Below are positions 50,247 to 59,101 of a stretch of DNA of 64,000 bases, in pieces. Both the position numbers and the translations under genes were made by a program. The stretch spans positions 40,531 through 104,530 of the forward strand of contig DAIPYN010000003.1 of assembly GCA_036782715.1 (NCBI GenBank), written 5' to 3'. The notes under the pieces are model-generated. The model saw only the letters and a program-made list of their open reading frames with translations, searched no databases and was not told the origin of the DNA. Source of the stretch: UBA3478 sp036782715. Lineage in GTDB: Bacteria > Bacteroidota > Bacteroidia > Flavobacteriales > Flavobacteriaceae. Each line of letters begins with the position of its first letter. The first letter of the stretch is position 1.

Positions 50247-52418
50247 TTACTTAAAATTATTTTCGTTTTCGTTTCTGATTCTAGGGCTAGGAAGACTTTC
50301 AAACCCCATGTTGTAAAGAGTAAATCCGAAGATGTCGGCGTATTGGTCGATGGTCTTACTCACTGGGGTTCCAGCTCCGTGGCCCGCATCGGTTTCAATG
50401 CGTATCAATGTAGGTAGTACTCCTGATTGCTTGTCTTGAAGCTCTGCCGCAAATTTGAAGCTATGTGCAGGAACAACACGGTCATCATGATCACCAGTGG
50501 TAACTAGCGTTGCTGGATATTGAACCCCTTCTTTTACATTATGTACAGGCGAGTACCCTTTCAGGTAATCGAACATTTCTTCGGAGTCTTCTGCAGTACC
50601 GTAGTCATAGGCCCATCCTGCTCCAGCAGTAAAGGTGTGATAGCGCAACATGTCAAGAACACCTACCGCTGGTAGCGCCACCTTCATTAGATCAGGTCGC
50701 TGTGTTAGAGTCGCTCCGACAAGCAATCCACCATTAGAACCTCCTCTAATAGCCAAGAAGTCACTCGAAGTATACCCGCCATTAATCAGGTATTCCCCAG
50801 CCGCGATAAAATCATCAAAGACGTTTTGCTTTTCTAGCTGAGTCCCTGCTTTATGCCATTCTTTTCCATATTCGCCACCACCTCTTAGGTTAGGAACAGC
50901 GTAAACTCCGCCAAGCTCCATCCAAATAGCGTTTGCTGTACTGAATGATGGGGTTAAGCTGATGTTGAACCCTCCGTACCCGTACAGAAGGGTTGGGTTT
51001 TTACCGTCTTTAATTAAGCCCTTTTTATAGGTGATCATCATTGGTACTTTAGTGCCGTCTTTAGAGGTATAGAATACTTGTTCAGAGATATACTGATCTG
51101 GATCGAAGTCAATGTCAGGGCTCCAATACAGCTCAGAAGTTCCGTCTGCTACATTATAGGTGTAACTGCTAGAAGGCGTATTGTAGTTGGTGAAGGAGTA
51201 GTAGATGGTGGTTGCGTCCTTTTTTCCTCCTAATCCGCCAACACTTCCAAGGCCGGGAAGGGCAACTTCTCTGATCAATTTTCCGTTATAGTCGTATTGA
51301 TAAGCCTTAGACAACGCGTCAACCATATACTCTGCAAAAAGATATCCCCCTCCAGTGTTAACGCTAAGAACATTTTCGGTTTCGGGGATAAGATCTGTCC
51401 AGTTTTCAGGAGCAAGGTTCGGATAAGTAGCAGTCACCACCTTTCGATTCGGCGCCCCTAAATCGGTGGTCATAATTAGCCGATCTCCAACATTTTCAAT
51501 AGGGTAGGTGTCTGAATCTTCATGACCTAGAATGGTTTCTATAGCCCCGTTAGACACTCTTAGATCTTGAACGAAAAGCTTGTTTCCCGAGGTGGTGTTT
51601 GAGGCAGAAATGAATAGAAAATTTCCATCATCAGATACCGAGCCGCCAATGTATCGATGCTTTTCGTCCTCTTTCCCCCCAAATACTAGTTGGTCTTGAC
51701 TCTGAGGAGTGCCTAGTTTATGATAGTACAATTTGTGCTGATCGGTCTTCGCAGACAGTTCACTGCCGTCGGGTTTATCGTAGCTAGAGTAGTAGAAACC
51801 TTCGCTTTTTTTCCATGAAATTCCACTGAACTTAACGTCTACAATGGTGTCTCCAACCTGAGTTTTATTTTCAGTTTCAATGACGATGATTTTTCTCCAG
51901 TCACTTCCCCCCTCTGAAATACTATAGGCGGCAAGGCTTCCATCTTTGGTAAAGCTTAGCCCAGCGAGTGAAACTGTTCCGTCTTCAGAAAAAGTATTCG
52001 GATCTAAAAAGATTTCAGCTTCGGTATCCGCTCCCTTTTTTCGGTATAAAACCGATTGATTTTGAAGCCCATCATTCTTATAGAAATAGGTAAAATCACC
52101 TTCAGTAAACGGGGTTCCTACCTTTTCGTAGTTCCATATCTTGGTTAGGCGATCTTTTAAATCTTTGCGGTAGGGAATTTGATCTAGATACCCAAAAGTC
52201 ACCTCGTTTTGACGCTTTACCCAATCGGCAGTTTCCTCTGATCGATCATCTTCAAGCCATCGATAGGGGTCTTCTAAAACTTGTTCGAAGAAAGTGTCTC
52301 GAACAATTTCTTTTTTAGTTTCAGGATAGGTAAGAGTCATAGCTGTTTCTTTTTGCTGACAACTGCTCAAAATAGCTACAGTCGCAAGCGCGGTAATTCC
52401 TAGATAATTTTGTTTCAT
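50247..52418 (-). CDS. Prolyl oligopeptidase family serine peptidase (S9A), lipoprotein
   Basis: This enzyme cleaves after proline in short peptides. The 723-residue protein begins with a signal peptide and lipobox-like ILSSC (Cys20), so it is probably anchored in the periplasm or outer membrane. An N-terminal seven-bladed beta-propeller (about 90-420) gates the site; the hydrolase domain has the nucleophile in RGGSNGGLL (about residue 562), the Asp in DHDDRVVPAHS and the His in DAGHGAGTP. It is transcribed alone, convergent with PBP1A. A TAATTTTG -7 element is upstream. Confidence 0.93.
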   Translation of the reverse strand: MKQNYLGITALATVAILSSCQQKETAMTLTYPETKKEIVRDTFFEQVLEDPYRWLEDDRSEETADWVKRQNEVTFGYLDQIPYRKDLKDRLTKIWNYEKVGTPFTEGDFTYFYKNDGLQNQSVLYRKKGADTEAEIFLDPNTFSEDGTVSLAGLSFTKDGSLAAYSISEGGSDWRKIIVIETENKTQVGDTIVDVKFSGISWKKSEGFYYSSYDKPDGSELSAKTDQHKLYYHKLGTPQSQDQLVFGGKEDEKHRYIGGSVSDDGNFLFISASNTTSGNKLFVQDLRVSNGAIETILGHEDSDTYPIENVGDRLIMTTDLGAPNRKVVTATYPNLAPENWTDLIPETENVLSVNTGGGYLFAEYMVDALSKAYQYDYNGKLIREVALPGLGSVGGLGGKKDATTIYYSFTNYNTPSSSYTYNVADGTSELYWSPDIDFDPDQYISEQVFYTSKDGTKVPMMITYKKGLIKDGKNPTLLYGYGGFNISLTPSFSTANAIWMELGGVYAVPNLRGGGEYGKEWHKAGTQLEKQNVFDDFIAAGEYLINGGYTSSDFLAIRGGSNGGLLVGATLTQRPDLMKVALPAVGVLDMLRYHTFTAGAGWAYDYGTAEDSEEMFDYLKGYSPVHNVKEGVQYPATLVTTGDHDDRVVPAHSFKFAAELQDKQSGVLPTLIRIETDAGHGAGTPVSKTIDQYADIFGFTLYNMGFESLPSPRIRNENENNFK

Positions 52419-52446
52419 CTGAGTCTAGATTTAGACCTAAAATTTA

Positions 52447-52454
52447 CAAAATTA
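52447..52454 (-). promoter_or_regulatory. -7 element for the prolyl oligopeptidase gene
   Basis: TAATTTTG on the minus strand, 28 bases before the ATG at 52418. Confidence 0.55.
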
Positions 52455-52468
52455 AAGAAGACCCTCTA

Positions 52469-53461
52469 TTAAGAAACTAGACCTGCGCTCACTAAATATT
52501 CTGCAATTTGAACGGCATTGGTCGCAGCGCCTTTACGAAGATTGTCGGCCACAATCCAGAGATTCAGACTATTGGCTTCAGAAGGATCTCGTCTGATACG
52601 CCCCACAAAAACTTCGTCTTTACCGTGCGCTTTGTACGGCATAGGATATTCGTTATTCTCAGGCGAATCTTCAATAACAATGCCTGGAGTTTCACGAAGT
52701 AAGCGGTAAACCTCTTCGAGTTCAAAATCATTGTTAAAGCGAATATTCACTGATTCAGAATGCCCTCCAGCGGTAGGAATCCTAACAGCGGTCGCAGTTA
52801 TTTTTAAGGAATCGTCAGAAAGTATTTTAAGAGGCTCGGTCATGAGCTTCATCTCCTCTTTGGTAAATCCATTGTCTTGAAAAACATCGCAGTGAGGCAA
52901 GGCATTTCTGTAAATCGGATGCGGATAGGCACGATTCCCCTCAATCCCTTTTTCTTCATTTTCTAACTGACTCACAGCTGCAACACCGGTCCCAGAAACC
53001 GACTGATACGTAGAAACAACTACTCGGTTTATTCCATAGGCTTTGTGAAGAGGCGCTAGGGCAAGCACCATTTGAATCGTAGAACAGTTTGGGTTCGCAA
53101 TGACATAGTCTTCAGCAGTAAGCTCTGCTGCATTGATTTCAGGAACCACCAGCTTGTTATTCGGATTCATTCTCCATGCAGACGAGTTATCAATCACGCG
53201 TGTTCCGACTGCTGCAAACTTAGGTGCCCATTCTAGAGAGGTGCCTCCTCCTGCTGAAAACAAAGCAATGTCAGGACGTCTGCCTACAGCCTCCTCAAGC
53301 CCAATCACGGTAATGTCTTCACCTTTGAAATGGATGGTTTTCCCTACCGATCGCTCTGAAGCGACTAGAAGTAATTCATCAATCGGGAAATTGCGCTCTT
53401 CAAGTACTTGAAGCATTACAGTTCCAACAAGGCCAGTAGCCCCAACAACAGCTATTTTCAT
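52469..53461 (-). CDS. asd: Aspartate-semialdehyde dehydrogenase
   Basis: Asd reduces aspartyl phosphate to aspartate semialdehyde, the branch point for lysine/diaminopimelate, threonine and methionine. The 330-residue protein starts MKIAVVGATGLVGTVML, has RVIDNSSAWRM, the catalytic Cys in ANPNCSTIQM (about residue 126), and IPTAGGHSES near the C-terminal half. A longer frame to 53569 exists, but a -7 element lies within it (53482-53489) and the extra residues do not resemble the family, so the ATG at 53461 is preferred. It supplies diaminopimelate to the peptidoglycan enzymes nearby. Confidence 0.96.
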   Translation of the reverse strand: MKIAVVGATGLVGTVMLQVLEERNFPIDELLLVASERSVGKTIHFKGEDITVIGLEEAVGRRPDIALFSAGGGTSLEWAPKFAAVGTRVIDNSSAWRMNPNNKLVVPEINAAELTAEDYVIANPNCSTIQMVLALAPLHKAYGINRVVVSTYQSVSGTGVAAVSQLENEEKGIEGNRAYPHPIYRNALPHCDVFQDNGFTKEEMKLMTEPLKILSDDSLKITATAVRIPTAGGHSESVNIRFNNDFELEEVYRLLRETPGIVIEDSPENNEYPMPYKAHGKDEVFVGRIRRDPSEANSLNLWIVADNLRKGAATNAVQIAEYLVSAGLVS

Positions 53462-53481
53462 GAGTGTTTTAATTTGAGCCG

Positions 53482-53489
53482 CAAAGGTA
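53482..53489 (-). promoter_or_regulatory. -7 element for asd
   Basis: TACCTTTG on the minus strand, 20 bases before the ATG at 53461. It decides the start, because a longer reading frame would contain it. Confidence 0.62.
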
Positions 53490-53537
53490 GAACAACCTCT
53501 TAGATAATTATGATAACAAAATGTTACAAATATAACA

Positions 53538-54626
53538 CTAGATAAAAAGCCTAGGTATTCTAGAGCCAATTCCGGTAAGTAGTTCGTAAGGAATAGTACC
53601 CGATTGTTCGGCCAATTTGTTGGCGGTGAGTTCTTGCCCCATTAGGACCACCTCGTCTCCGACGGCTACTTCTAGGCCTGTCACATCGATCATGAAAAGA
53701 TCCATGCAAACCATCCCGACCACCGGAACGAGCTGACCATGAATTAGTACCTGGCCCCGGCCGTTTCCTAGATCACGCGTAAATCCATCGGCGTGACCGA
53801 CAGGTATGGTAGCAATCGTCATAGGGGCATCAGCAATAAACTGACGGTTATAACTGACTGACTCTCCTTTTTCAATGGTCCTCAACGCAGAAATTTGAGA
53901 AAAAAGAGTACTTATCGGCTTTAATTGCTGGTCTAAGATAGGGTCGTTTGCAAATCCATGAAGACCAATGCCGCAGCGAATCATTTCGAAGCTTGCCTCC
54001 GGATAATTGAGAACTCCTGAACTATTCAGCGCGTGTTTTTTTAAAGTCTTACCAAGTGTTTGCTCTATAAACGCCACACTTCGTTCAAAAGTGTTGAGTT
54101 GATTTTCGGTAACCTTTTTCAATGCAGGATCTTCGCTACCGATGAGGTGGGTCATCACATGCGACAGATCGATTTCAGGGTGTGCCTTAATCAACTGTAA
54201 TGCTTTTTCGATTTCATGCGGTTTGATGCCTAGTCTATTTAGCCCAGTGTTCAAATTAAGGTGCACATCGATTTTTTGTTCTGCTCCTATAGTTACCAGA
54301 GTTTCTAAAAACAAAATCGAATAGATACTCAATGATAAGTCTTCAGCTATTGCATTCTCTAGATCTTCAACTTGCGGATGCAACACAAGAACAGGAACGG
54401 TTATTCCCGCTCTTCGAAGCGTTATGCCTTCAGGAGTGTAAGCCACACACAGAGCATCTGCCCCCATTTCGACTAACCACTGACTAAGTTGAACAAGGTC
54501 AGTACCATAGCCATTAGCCTTAACCACAGCCATAAGTTTAGCTTTTGGGCTAGCGGCAGTTTTTAAAAAACGAAAGTTGTGTTCAAGAGCAGTTCTGCTT
54601 ACTTGAAGCCTTGTTTTAGCGATCAT
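53538..54626 (-). CDS. alr: Alanine racemase
   Basis: Alr interconverts L- and D-alanine for peptidoglycan using PLP. The 362-residue protein has the PLP lysine in LMAVVKANGYGTD (about residue 34), HLNLNTGLNRLGI, RCGIGLHGF and the catalytic Tyr in the GESVSYNRQF segment of the C-terminal domain, followed by PVVGMVCMDLFMIDV. It is a stand-alone Alr, not a MurF fusion. It overlaps the tdk gene by 11 bases, so the two are co-transcribed leftwards. Confidence 0.95.
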   Translation of the reverse strand: MIAKTRLQVSRTALEHNFRFLKTAASPKAKLMAVVKANGYGTDLVQLSQWLVEMGADALCVAYTPEGITLRRAGITVPVLVLHPQVEDLENAIAEDLSLSIYSILFLETLVTIGAEQKIDVHLNLNTGLNRLGIKPHEIEKALQLIKAHPEIDLSHVMTHLIGSEDPALKKVTENQLNTFERSVAFIEQTLGKTLKKHALNSSGVLNYPEASFEMIRCGIGLHGFANDPILDQQLKPISTLFSQISALRTIEKGESVSYNRQFIADAPMTIATIPVGHADGFTRDLGNGRGQVLIHGQLVPVVGMVCMDLFMIDVTGLEVAVGDEVVLMGQELTANKLAEQSGTIPYELLTGIGSRIPRLFI

Positions 54627-55215
54627 TGCGCTTTTTTTCTTCTTGAATTGCCTTGTGAAAGGCCGCTCTACTTAGGGGTTCATATTCTTGATTCTCGCCA
54701 AGAAGTACCAGGCTTTCACCATTAGCAATACGATGTGAGTAATTAGCCAAGTTGCCTGTACGCTTGCAGATCGCGTGAACTTTAGTAACGTATTCTGCGG
54801 TCGCCATTAAATTAGGCATAGGGCCAAAAGGATTTCCTTTAAAGTCCATATCAAGACCTGCAACCACCACTCGAACACCCTTATTTGCAAGATCATTACA
54901 AACTGCTACAATTTCATCGTCAAAAAATTGGGCTTCATCAATTCCAACGACATCACATCCATCTGCTAGCAATCGAATATTTGCTGCTGCAGGAACCGGT
55001 GTTGAAGGTATTTGATTGTCATCATGAGAAACAACCATGGTTTCATCATATCGAGTATCAATTAGGGGCTTGAAGATTTCGACTCGCTGTTTTGCGATTT
55101 TAGCCCGCTTTAATCTTCGAATAAGTTCTTCGGTTTTACCCGAGAACATAGATCCGCAGATTACTTCAATCCATCCGTATGGAGCATTAGGGGTTACAGG
55201 GTTTTCTAAAAACAT
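54616..55215 (-). CDS. tdk: Thymidine kinase
   Basis: Tdk salvages thymidine by phosphorylation. From the ATG at 55215 the protein has 199 residues, normal for the type II family. Walker A is CGSMFSGKTEELIRRLK (about residues 20-36), and DEAQFFDDE is the Walker B/catalytic Glu region. Of the four Cys that bind zinc in many members only one is visible (HAICKRTGN), so the zinc site looks lost. The upstream frame to 55236 overlaps a -7 element, which favours the shorter start. It is first in the tdk-alr operon. Confidence 0.93.
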   Translation of the reverse strand: MFLENPVTPNAPYGWIEVICGSMFSGKTEELIRRLKRAKIAKQRVEIFKPLIDTRYDETMVVSHDDNQIPSTPVPAAANIRLLADGCDVVGIDEAQFFDDEIVAVCNDLANKGVRVVVAGLDMDFKGNPFGPMPNLMATAEYVTKVHAICKRTGNLANYSHRIANGESLVLLGENQEYEPLSRAAFHKAIQEEKKRNDR

Positions 55216-55233
55216 TCGCAAAGAGTCTAAATT

Positions 55234-55241
55234 CAAAAATA
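55234..55241 (-). promoter_or_regulatory. -7 element for tdk-alr
   Basis: TATTTTTG on the minus strand, 18 bases before the ATG at 55215. It overlaps an in-frame alternative start at 55236, which argues against that start. Confidence 0.55.
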
Positions 55242-55286
55242 GGAAGATTTAACGCAGTTACAGCCCCGCGGCTTTCTTTTAGGTTG

Positions 55287-55294
55287 TATTTTTA
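55287..55294 (+). promoter_or_regulatory. Near-consensus -7 element for the 59-residue small gene and rsmI
   Basis: TATTTTTA differs from TAnnTTTG at the last base; 14 bases separate it from the ATG at 55309. Confidence 0.4.
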
Positions 55295-55308
55295 TTCAAA
55301 ATTGCACC

Positions 55309-55488
55309 ATGAAAATACCATCGCTTTCGTTCACTTTCAGGATCGCCTTTTCGAGGAGATTCGAGCGTATAGCAGAAGGGGTGCTCTTTCGGTCAAAACA
55401 CGTTCCTGAGCGAAATCCACAAAAGGAGGATCTAATCACTCCAGGAATCGATACCATAAGAAAATTGGTTTCTGAAATCGAAAAATAA
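55309..55488 (+). CDS. Small uncharacterised protein upstream of rsmI (59 residues)
   Basis: An ATG at 55309 opens a 59-codon frame ending TAA at 55488, 4 bases before the rsmI ATG. The product is basic at the N-terminus (RIAFSRRFERIAEG), then has KHVPERNPQKEDLITPGIDT and a helix-like end (IRKLVSEIEK). There is no signal peptide or membrane segment. I recognise no family. The spacing to rsmI and a near-consensus -7 element upstream favour a real co-transcribed gene; an overlapping frame on the other strand is less likely since it would run into rsmI. Confidence 0.5.
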   Translation: MKIPSLSFTFRIAFSRRFERIAEGVLFRSKHVPERNPQKEDLITPGIDTIRKLVSEIEK

Positions 55489-55492
55489 GTTA

Positions 55493-56179
55493 ATGTCAGG
55501 TAAGCTATACGTCGTACCCACACCTATTGGTAATCTTGAGGATATAACGCTTCGTGCACTTCGAGTGTTGAAAGAAGTAGATCTCGTACTTGCCGAGGAC
55601 ACCAGAGTTAGTCTAAAGCTTCTGAATCACTTTGAAATCAGCGTGAGTGTACACGCCTATCATCTGAACAACGAACATCATACCACTAAAAAGTGGGTTG
55701 ATCAGTTAAAGGAGGGTAAGCAAATAGCTCTTGTCAGCGACGCGGGCACTCCGGCTATTTCAGACCCAGGATTTCTATTAGTTAGAGCATCAATTGCTGA
55801 AGGAGTCGAGGTAGAATGCCTTCCTGGAGCAACTGCTTTTGTACCAGCTCTTGTGATGAGCGGATTGCCTTGCGATCGTTTTGTATTTGAAGGATTCTTA
55901 CCCCCCAAAAAAGGAAGGGTGAGTCGACTCGAATTCTTGGCGGCACAAAATAAGACGGTAGTATTTTACGAATCACCTCACAAAATTCTCAAAACACTAA
56001 AACAGTGTGCAGGCATTTTTGGTGCTGACCGCCCAGCGAGCATTTCCCGAGAACTAACTAAAATGTATGAGGAAACTCTACGGGGTTCCTTAGCCGAATT
56101 GATTGACCATTTTGAGGAAACAGCTCCTAGAGGAGAGTTTGTTTTGGTCATCGGCCCTGAGGCTAAAATGCAGGATTAA
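55493..56179 (+). CDS. rsmI: 16S rRNA (cytidine(1402)-2'-O)-methyltransferase
   Basis: RsmI methylates the ribose of C1402 in the decoding centre of 16S rRNA. The 228-residue protein is of the tetrapyrrole-methylase fold: it starts GKLYVVPTPIGNLEDITLRA, has LAEDTRVSLKLLNHF, the SAM-binding LVSDAGTPAISDPGFLLV and ECLPGATAFVPALVMSGLP, and the FEGFLPPKKGR segment. All are typical. It follows the 59-residue gene by 4 bases and precedes an OsmC gene with its own weak -7 element. Confidence 0.95.
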   Translation: MSGKLYVVPTPIGNLEDITLRALRVLKEVDLVLAEDTRVSLKLLNHFEISVSVHAYHLNNEHHTTKKWVDQLKEGKQIALVSDAGTPAISDPGFLLVRASIAEGVEVECLPGATAFVPALVMSGLPCDRFVFEGFLPPKKGRVSRLEFLAAQNKTVVFYESPHKILKTLKQCAGIFGADRPASISRELTKMYEETLRGSLAELIDHFEETAPRGEFVLVIGPEAKMQD

Positions 56180-56183
56180 CCCC

Positions 56184-56191
56184 TATATTTA
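56184..56191 (+). promoter_or_regulatory. Weak -7 element for the OsmC gene
   Basis: TATATTTA, one base off TAnnTTTG, 23 bases before the ATG at 56215. Confidence 0.35.
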
Positions 56192-56214
56192 AGAATTGAA
56201 TTAAGCAAAAGAAC

Positions 56215-56640
56215 ATGCAGAATCATATCACAACTAAATGGAAGGGCGGTATGCTCTTTGAAACCAATAGTCTAACGGGAACAACTTTTCATATCAATGA
56301 CGGTAGTAAAGATGGGAAACACAGCCCGGTAACCCCTAAGGCCCTTATGCTTTCTTCGCTAGCGGGTTGTTCAGGATTAGATGTTGCTTCTCTTATGGAT
56401 AAAATGAAATTAAAAGTAGACGACTTTCGAGTGGAAACCTTTGCCGATTTAACCGACGAGCACCCGAAGACTTATAGCCACGTCAGAGTAGAATATCATT
56501 TTGAGGGAAGCGAGCTCAACGAAGAAAAACTTCAGCGTTGTGTAGATCTTTCAGTAGAGAAATATTGCGGTGTAATGGAGATGTTTCGCCAATTTGCAGA
56601 ATTAAAGATCGAAACTATCTTTCATCATAAGACCGCGTAA
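56215..56640 (+). CDS. OsmC family protein
   Basis: OsmC/Ohr proteins reduce organic peroxides with a Cys pair. The 141-residue protein has both Cys in the expected places: LSSLAGCSGLDVAS (about residue 50) and VEKYCGVME (about 123). It resembles the YhfA-like OsmC subgroup rather than Ohr. Its stop abuts the recJ ATG, so it is co-transcribed with recJ. The substrate is not known. Confidence 0.87.
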   Translation: MQNHITTKWKGGMLFETNSLTGTTFHINDGSKDGKHSPVTPKALMLSSLAGCSGLDVASLMDKMKLKVDDFRVETFADLTDEHPKTYSHVRVEYHFEGSELNEEKLQRCVDLSVEKYCGVMEMFRQFAELKIETIFHHKTA

Positions 56641-58338
56641 ATGCGATGGTCCCAAAGAGACAAACCAGACTCGGCCTGGGTAGATGTCCTTCACGAAGCA
56701 TTTAATCAAGACCCAACAAAGCCTTTAGATCGAAAGTTCTCTAGGCTACTAGTGAGTCGTGGCATAAAAACATATACTGACGCTCTCACTTTTTTTAAAC
56801 CAGAAATTGATCAGTTACACGATCCTTTCTTAATGAAGGACATGGATCGTGCGGTGTCTCGAATTAAGCAGGGTATTGCCGCCGGTGAACGAATCTTGAT
56901 CTTCGGCGACTATGATGTAGATGGCACTACCGCAGTAGCTTTAGTTTATAGTTATCTTGAAAAGCAGGGGGTTGAGGTTTCGTATTACATTCCTGATCGC
57001 TACATAGAGGGTTACGGCCTTTCTTATCAGGGGATTCAATTCGCAAGTGACAATGACTTTTCTCTGATCATCGCCCTTGATTGTGGTATCAAGTCGATTG
57101 AAGAAGTCGATTTTGCCAAAAGCTTGGGGGTTGATATGGTGATTTGTGATCACCATACACCGGGAGATGTACTGCCTAATGCAGTTGCTATTTTAGACCC
57201 TAAGCGCCTAGATTGCTCCTACCCTTTCAAGGAGCTTTGCGGATGTGGGGTTGGTTTTAAGCTTTTACAAGCTATCGAGACTAGTGAGGGTCGAGGCCTC
57301 GAATTTTTGATGCCACTAACCGATTTAGTGGCCGTTGCTATCGGTGCTGACGTTGTATCTGTGATGGGTGAAAATAGAGTATTAGCCCATTTGGGGCTTG
57401 AGGTAATCACCAAGAACCCTAGACCGGGGTTTAAAGCTTTGTTAGGCCAAGCGAAGCGAAATGTAGTCAGCCTAACAGATCTTAATTTTTCTTTAGCACC
57501 AAGAATAAATGCGGCAGGTCGTATGAAACAAGGCACTTATGCCGTGAGCTTAATGTTGACCGATAATTTGAGTACTGCCGAAAAGGAAGCTAAGGCCATT
57601 GAGCAGTTTAATATAGATCGTAGAAGTACAGATCAGTCGGTAAGTGAACAAGCCCTTCAGCAAATTAGAGATCTTGGCGAAGAAGATCGCTGTAGTACCG
57701 TGGTGTACCATCCTGGTTGGCACAAAGGAGTCATAGGTATTGTTGCCTCAAGACTCATTAGCACGTATTATCGACCAACACTTGTTTTTACAAAAAGCGG
57801 AGAGTATCTAGCGGCTTCAGCGAGATCGGTACAAGGATATGATATATATTCGGCTATTGATGCCTGTGCTGAGCACTTAATACAGTTTGGTGGTCATGCC
57901 TATGCAGCCGGGTTAAGTCTCAAGGAGTCTTCTTACCAAGATTTTAAAGAAGCCTTTGAAAAACAGGTGACGAAAACCCTAAAGCCTGAACACAAAGAGC
58001 CCGAGGTGATCTACGACTATGTAATCGAGCCTTACTTTATTTCTCATAGGAACTTTCGAATCTTGAATCGCTTTGAGCCTTTTGGCCCTGACAATCCTGA
58101 ACCTGTCTTTCGATTAAACAAGGTTCAACTTGAGGCGGTTCGATTGATCGGCTCAGAAGGCAAACATTTGAAGGCTCTCTGTCACGGCTTTGACCTTATT
58201 GGTTTTGGTTTTGGAGAAGCGATTGAGCACACCAAGAATAAAGTCGATCTATTGGTAACTATTGGTGAAAATAATTGGAACGGTAAACGCCAACTGCAAT
58301 TACAACTGAAAGATCTTAGAGAATCTCAGGAAAGCTAA
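56641..58338 (+). CDS. recJ: Single-stranded-DNA-specific exonuclease RecJ
   Basis: RecJ degrades single-stranded DNA 5' to 3' in mismatch and recombination repair. The 565-residue protein has the DHH motifs ILIFGDYDVDGTTAVAL and VICDHHTPGDVLP, the RINAAGRMKQG region, the DHHA1 domain with HKGVIGIVASRL and FGGHAYAAGLSL, and a C-terminal OB segment (about 455-560). All metal-binding motifs look intact. It directly follows the OsmC gene and overlaps the convergent lpxH by 23 bases. Confidence 0.95.
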   Translation: MRWSQRDKPDSAWVDVLHEAFNQDPTKPLDRKFSRLLVSRGIKTYTDALTFFKPEIDQLHDPFLMKDMDRAVSRIKQGIAAGERILIFGDYDVDGTTAVALVYSYLEKQGVEVSYYIPDRYIEGYGLSYQGIQFASDNDFSLIIALDCGIKSIEEVDFAKSLGVDMVICDHHTPGDVLPNAVAILDPKRLDCSYPFKELCGCGVGFKLLQAIETSEGRGLEFLMPLTDLVAVAIGADVVSVMGENRVLAHLGLEVITKNPRPGFKALLGQAKRNVVSLTDLNFSLAPRINAAGRMKQGTYAVSLMLTDNLSTAEKEAKAIEQFNIDRRSTDQSVSEQALQQIRDLGEEDRCSTVVYHPGWHKGVIGIVASRLISTYYRPTLVFTKSGEYLAASARSVQGYDIYSAIDACAEHLIQFGGHAYAAGLSLKESSYQDFKEAFEKQVTKTLKPEHKEPEVIYDYVIEPYFISHRNFRILNRFEPFGPDNPEPVFRLNKVQLEAVRLIGSEGKHLKALCHGFDLIGFGFGEAIEHTKNKVDLLVTIGENNWNGKRQLQLQLKDLRESQES

Positions 58339-59101
58339 CGTCTGTACGAAGACTCTTGAGACTTAACTCTCCCTTTTCCATAATGGCGTAACTATCATAT
58401 CTCAACCAATCTCCCGTGTTGAAGTAAAAGGCGCCACCATTGAGGTGCACTTTCATTGGATAATGGCGATGACCAAACAAGAAATAGTCAAAAGAATGCT
58501 GTTTTAGTTTTTCTTCGCAATAAGCGATTAACCACTCATTTTCTCTTCCTTTAAATGTGACATCTTCGTCACCAGAGATGAGTTTATTGTTAAGAGAGGC
58601 CGATCTTCCTAATCGTACTGCAAAATTGGGATGAAGCCTCGAAAAACACCATTTAGCTAAGGGGTTGGTGAATAGTTTTTTCATTCGTTTATACCCTTTA
58701 TCGCCGGGGCCTAGGCCGTCTCCGTGACCGATGAAGCATCGTTTGCCTTGAATTTCAAAAAGCTGAGGCTCATTAAAGACAGGTATTTGAAGCTCTTTCT
58801 CGAAATAATCTCCCATCCAGAGATCGTGATTTCCCACAAAGAAATAAATCATCATTCCTTTATCTCTTAATCGGGCTAGTGTCCCTAATACTCGCGTAAA
58901 TCCTTTAGGGACTACCTCTTTGTATTCATACCAGAAGTCAAATAGATCTCCGAGTAAGAACAATACATCGGTTTTACCTTCAAGCTCTTCAAGCCACTGA
59001 ACAAAGCGCAATTCTCTATCTCGACTCGACGAGTTGTCTGGAGCTCCGAAGTGTTGGTCACTTGCAAAGTAGACCGGTAGCGTGCTCGTGATCTTATGCA
59101 T
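58316..59101 (-). CDS. lpxH: UDP-2,3-diacylglucosamine diphosphatase (LpxH-like)
   Basis: LpxH cleaves UDP-2,3-diacylglucosamine to lipid X, a lipid A step at the inner membrane. The 261-residue protein is a calcineurin-like metallophosphoesterase with the metal motifs ASDQHFGAP, LLGDLFDFWYEY, FVGNHDLWM, GHGDGLGPGDKG and FGHRHYP. The DQH form replaces DxH with the same ligands, and the DLFDFWYEYK text is typical of LpxH. It overlaps an enoyl-CoA hydratase gene by 8 bases upstream and recJ by 23 bases downstream. LpxH fits best; a related phosphoesterase cannot be ruled out. Confidence 0.87.
   Translation of the reverse strand: MHKITSTLPVYFASDQHFGAPDNSSSRDRELRFVQWLEELEGKTDVLFLLGDLFDFWYEYKEVVPKGFTRVLGTLARLRDKGMMIYFFVGNHDLWMGDYFEKELQIPVFNEPQLFEIQGKRCFIGHGDGLGPGDKGYKRMKKLFTNPLAKWCFSRLHPNFAVRLGRSASLNNKLISGDEDVTFKGRENEWLIAYCEEKLKQHSFDYFLFGHRHYPMKVHLNGGAFYFNTGDWLRYDSYAIMEKGELSLKSLRTDVSFPEIL

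Noticed and set aside
53461..53569. N-terminal extension of asd to 53569
   Set aside because: The extra 36 residues do not match the family, contain the -7 element, and precede the canonical MKIAVVGATG start.
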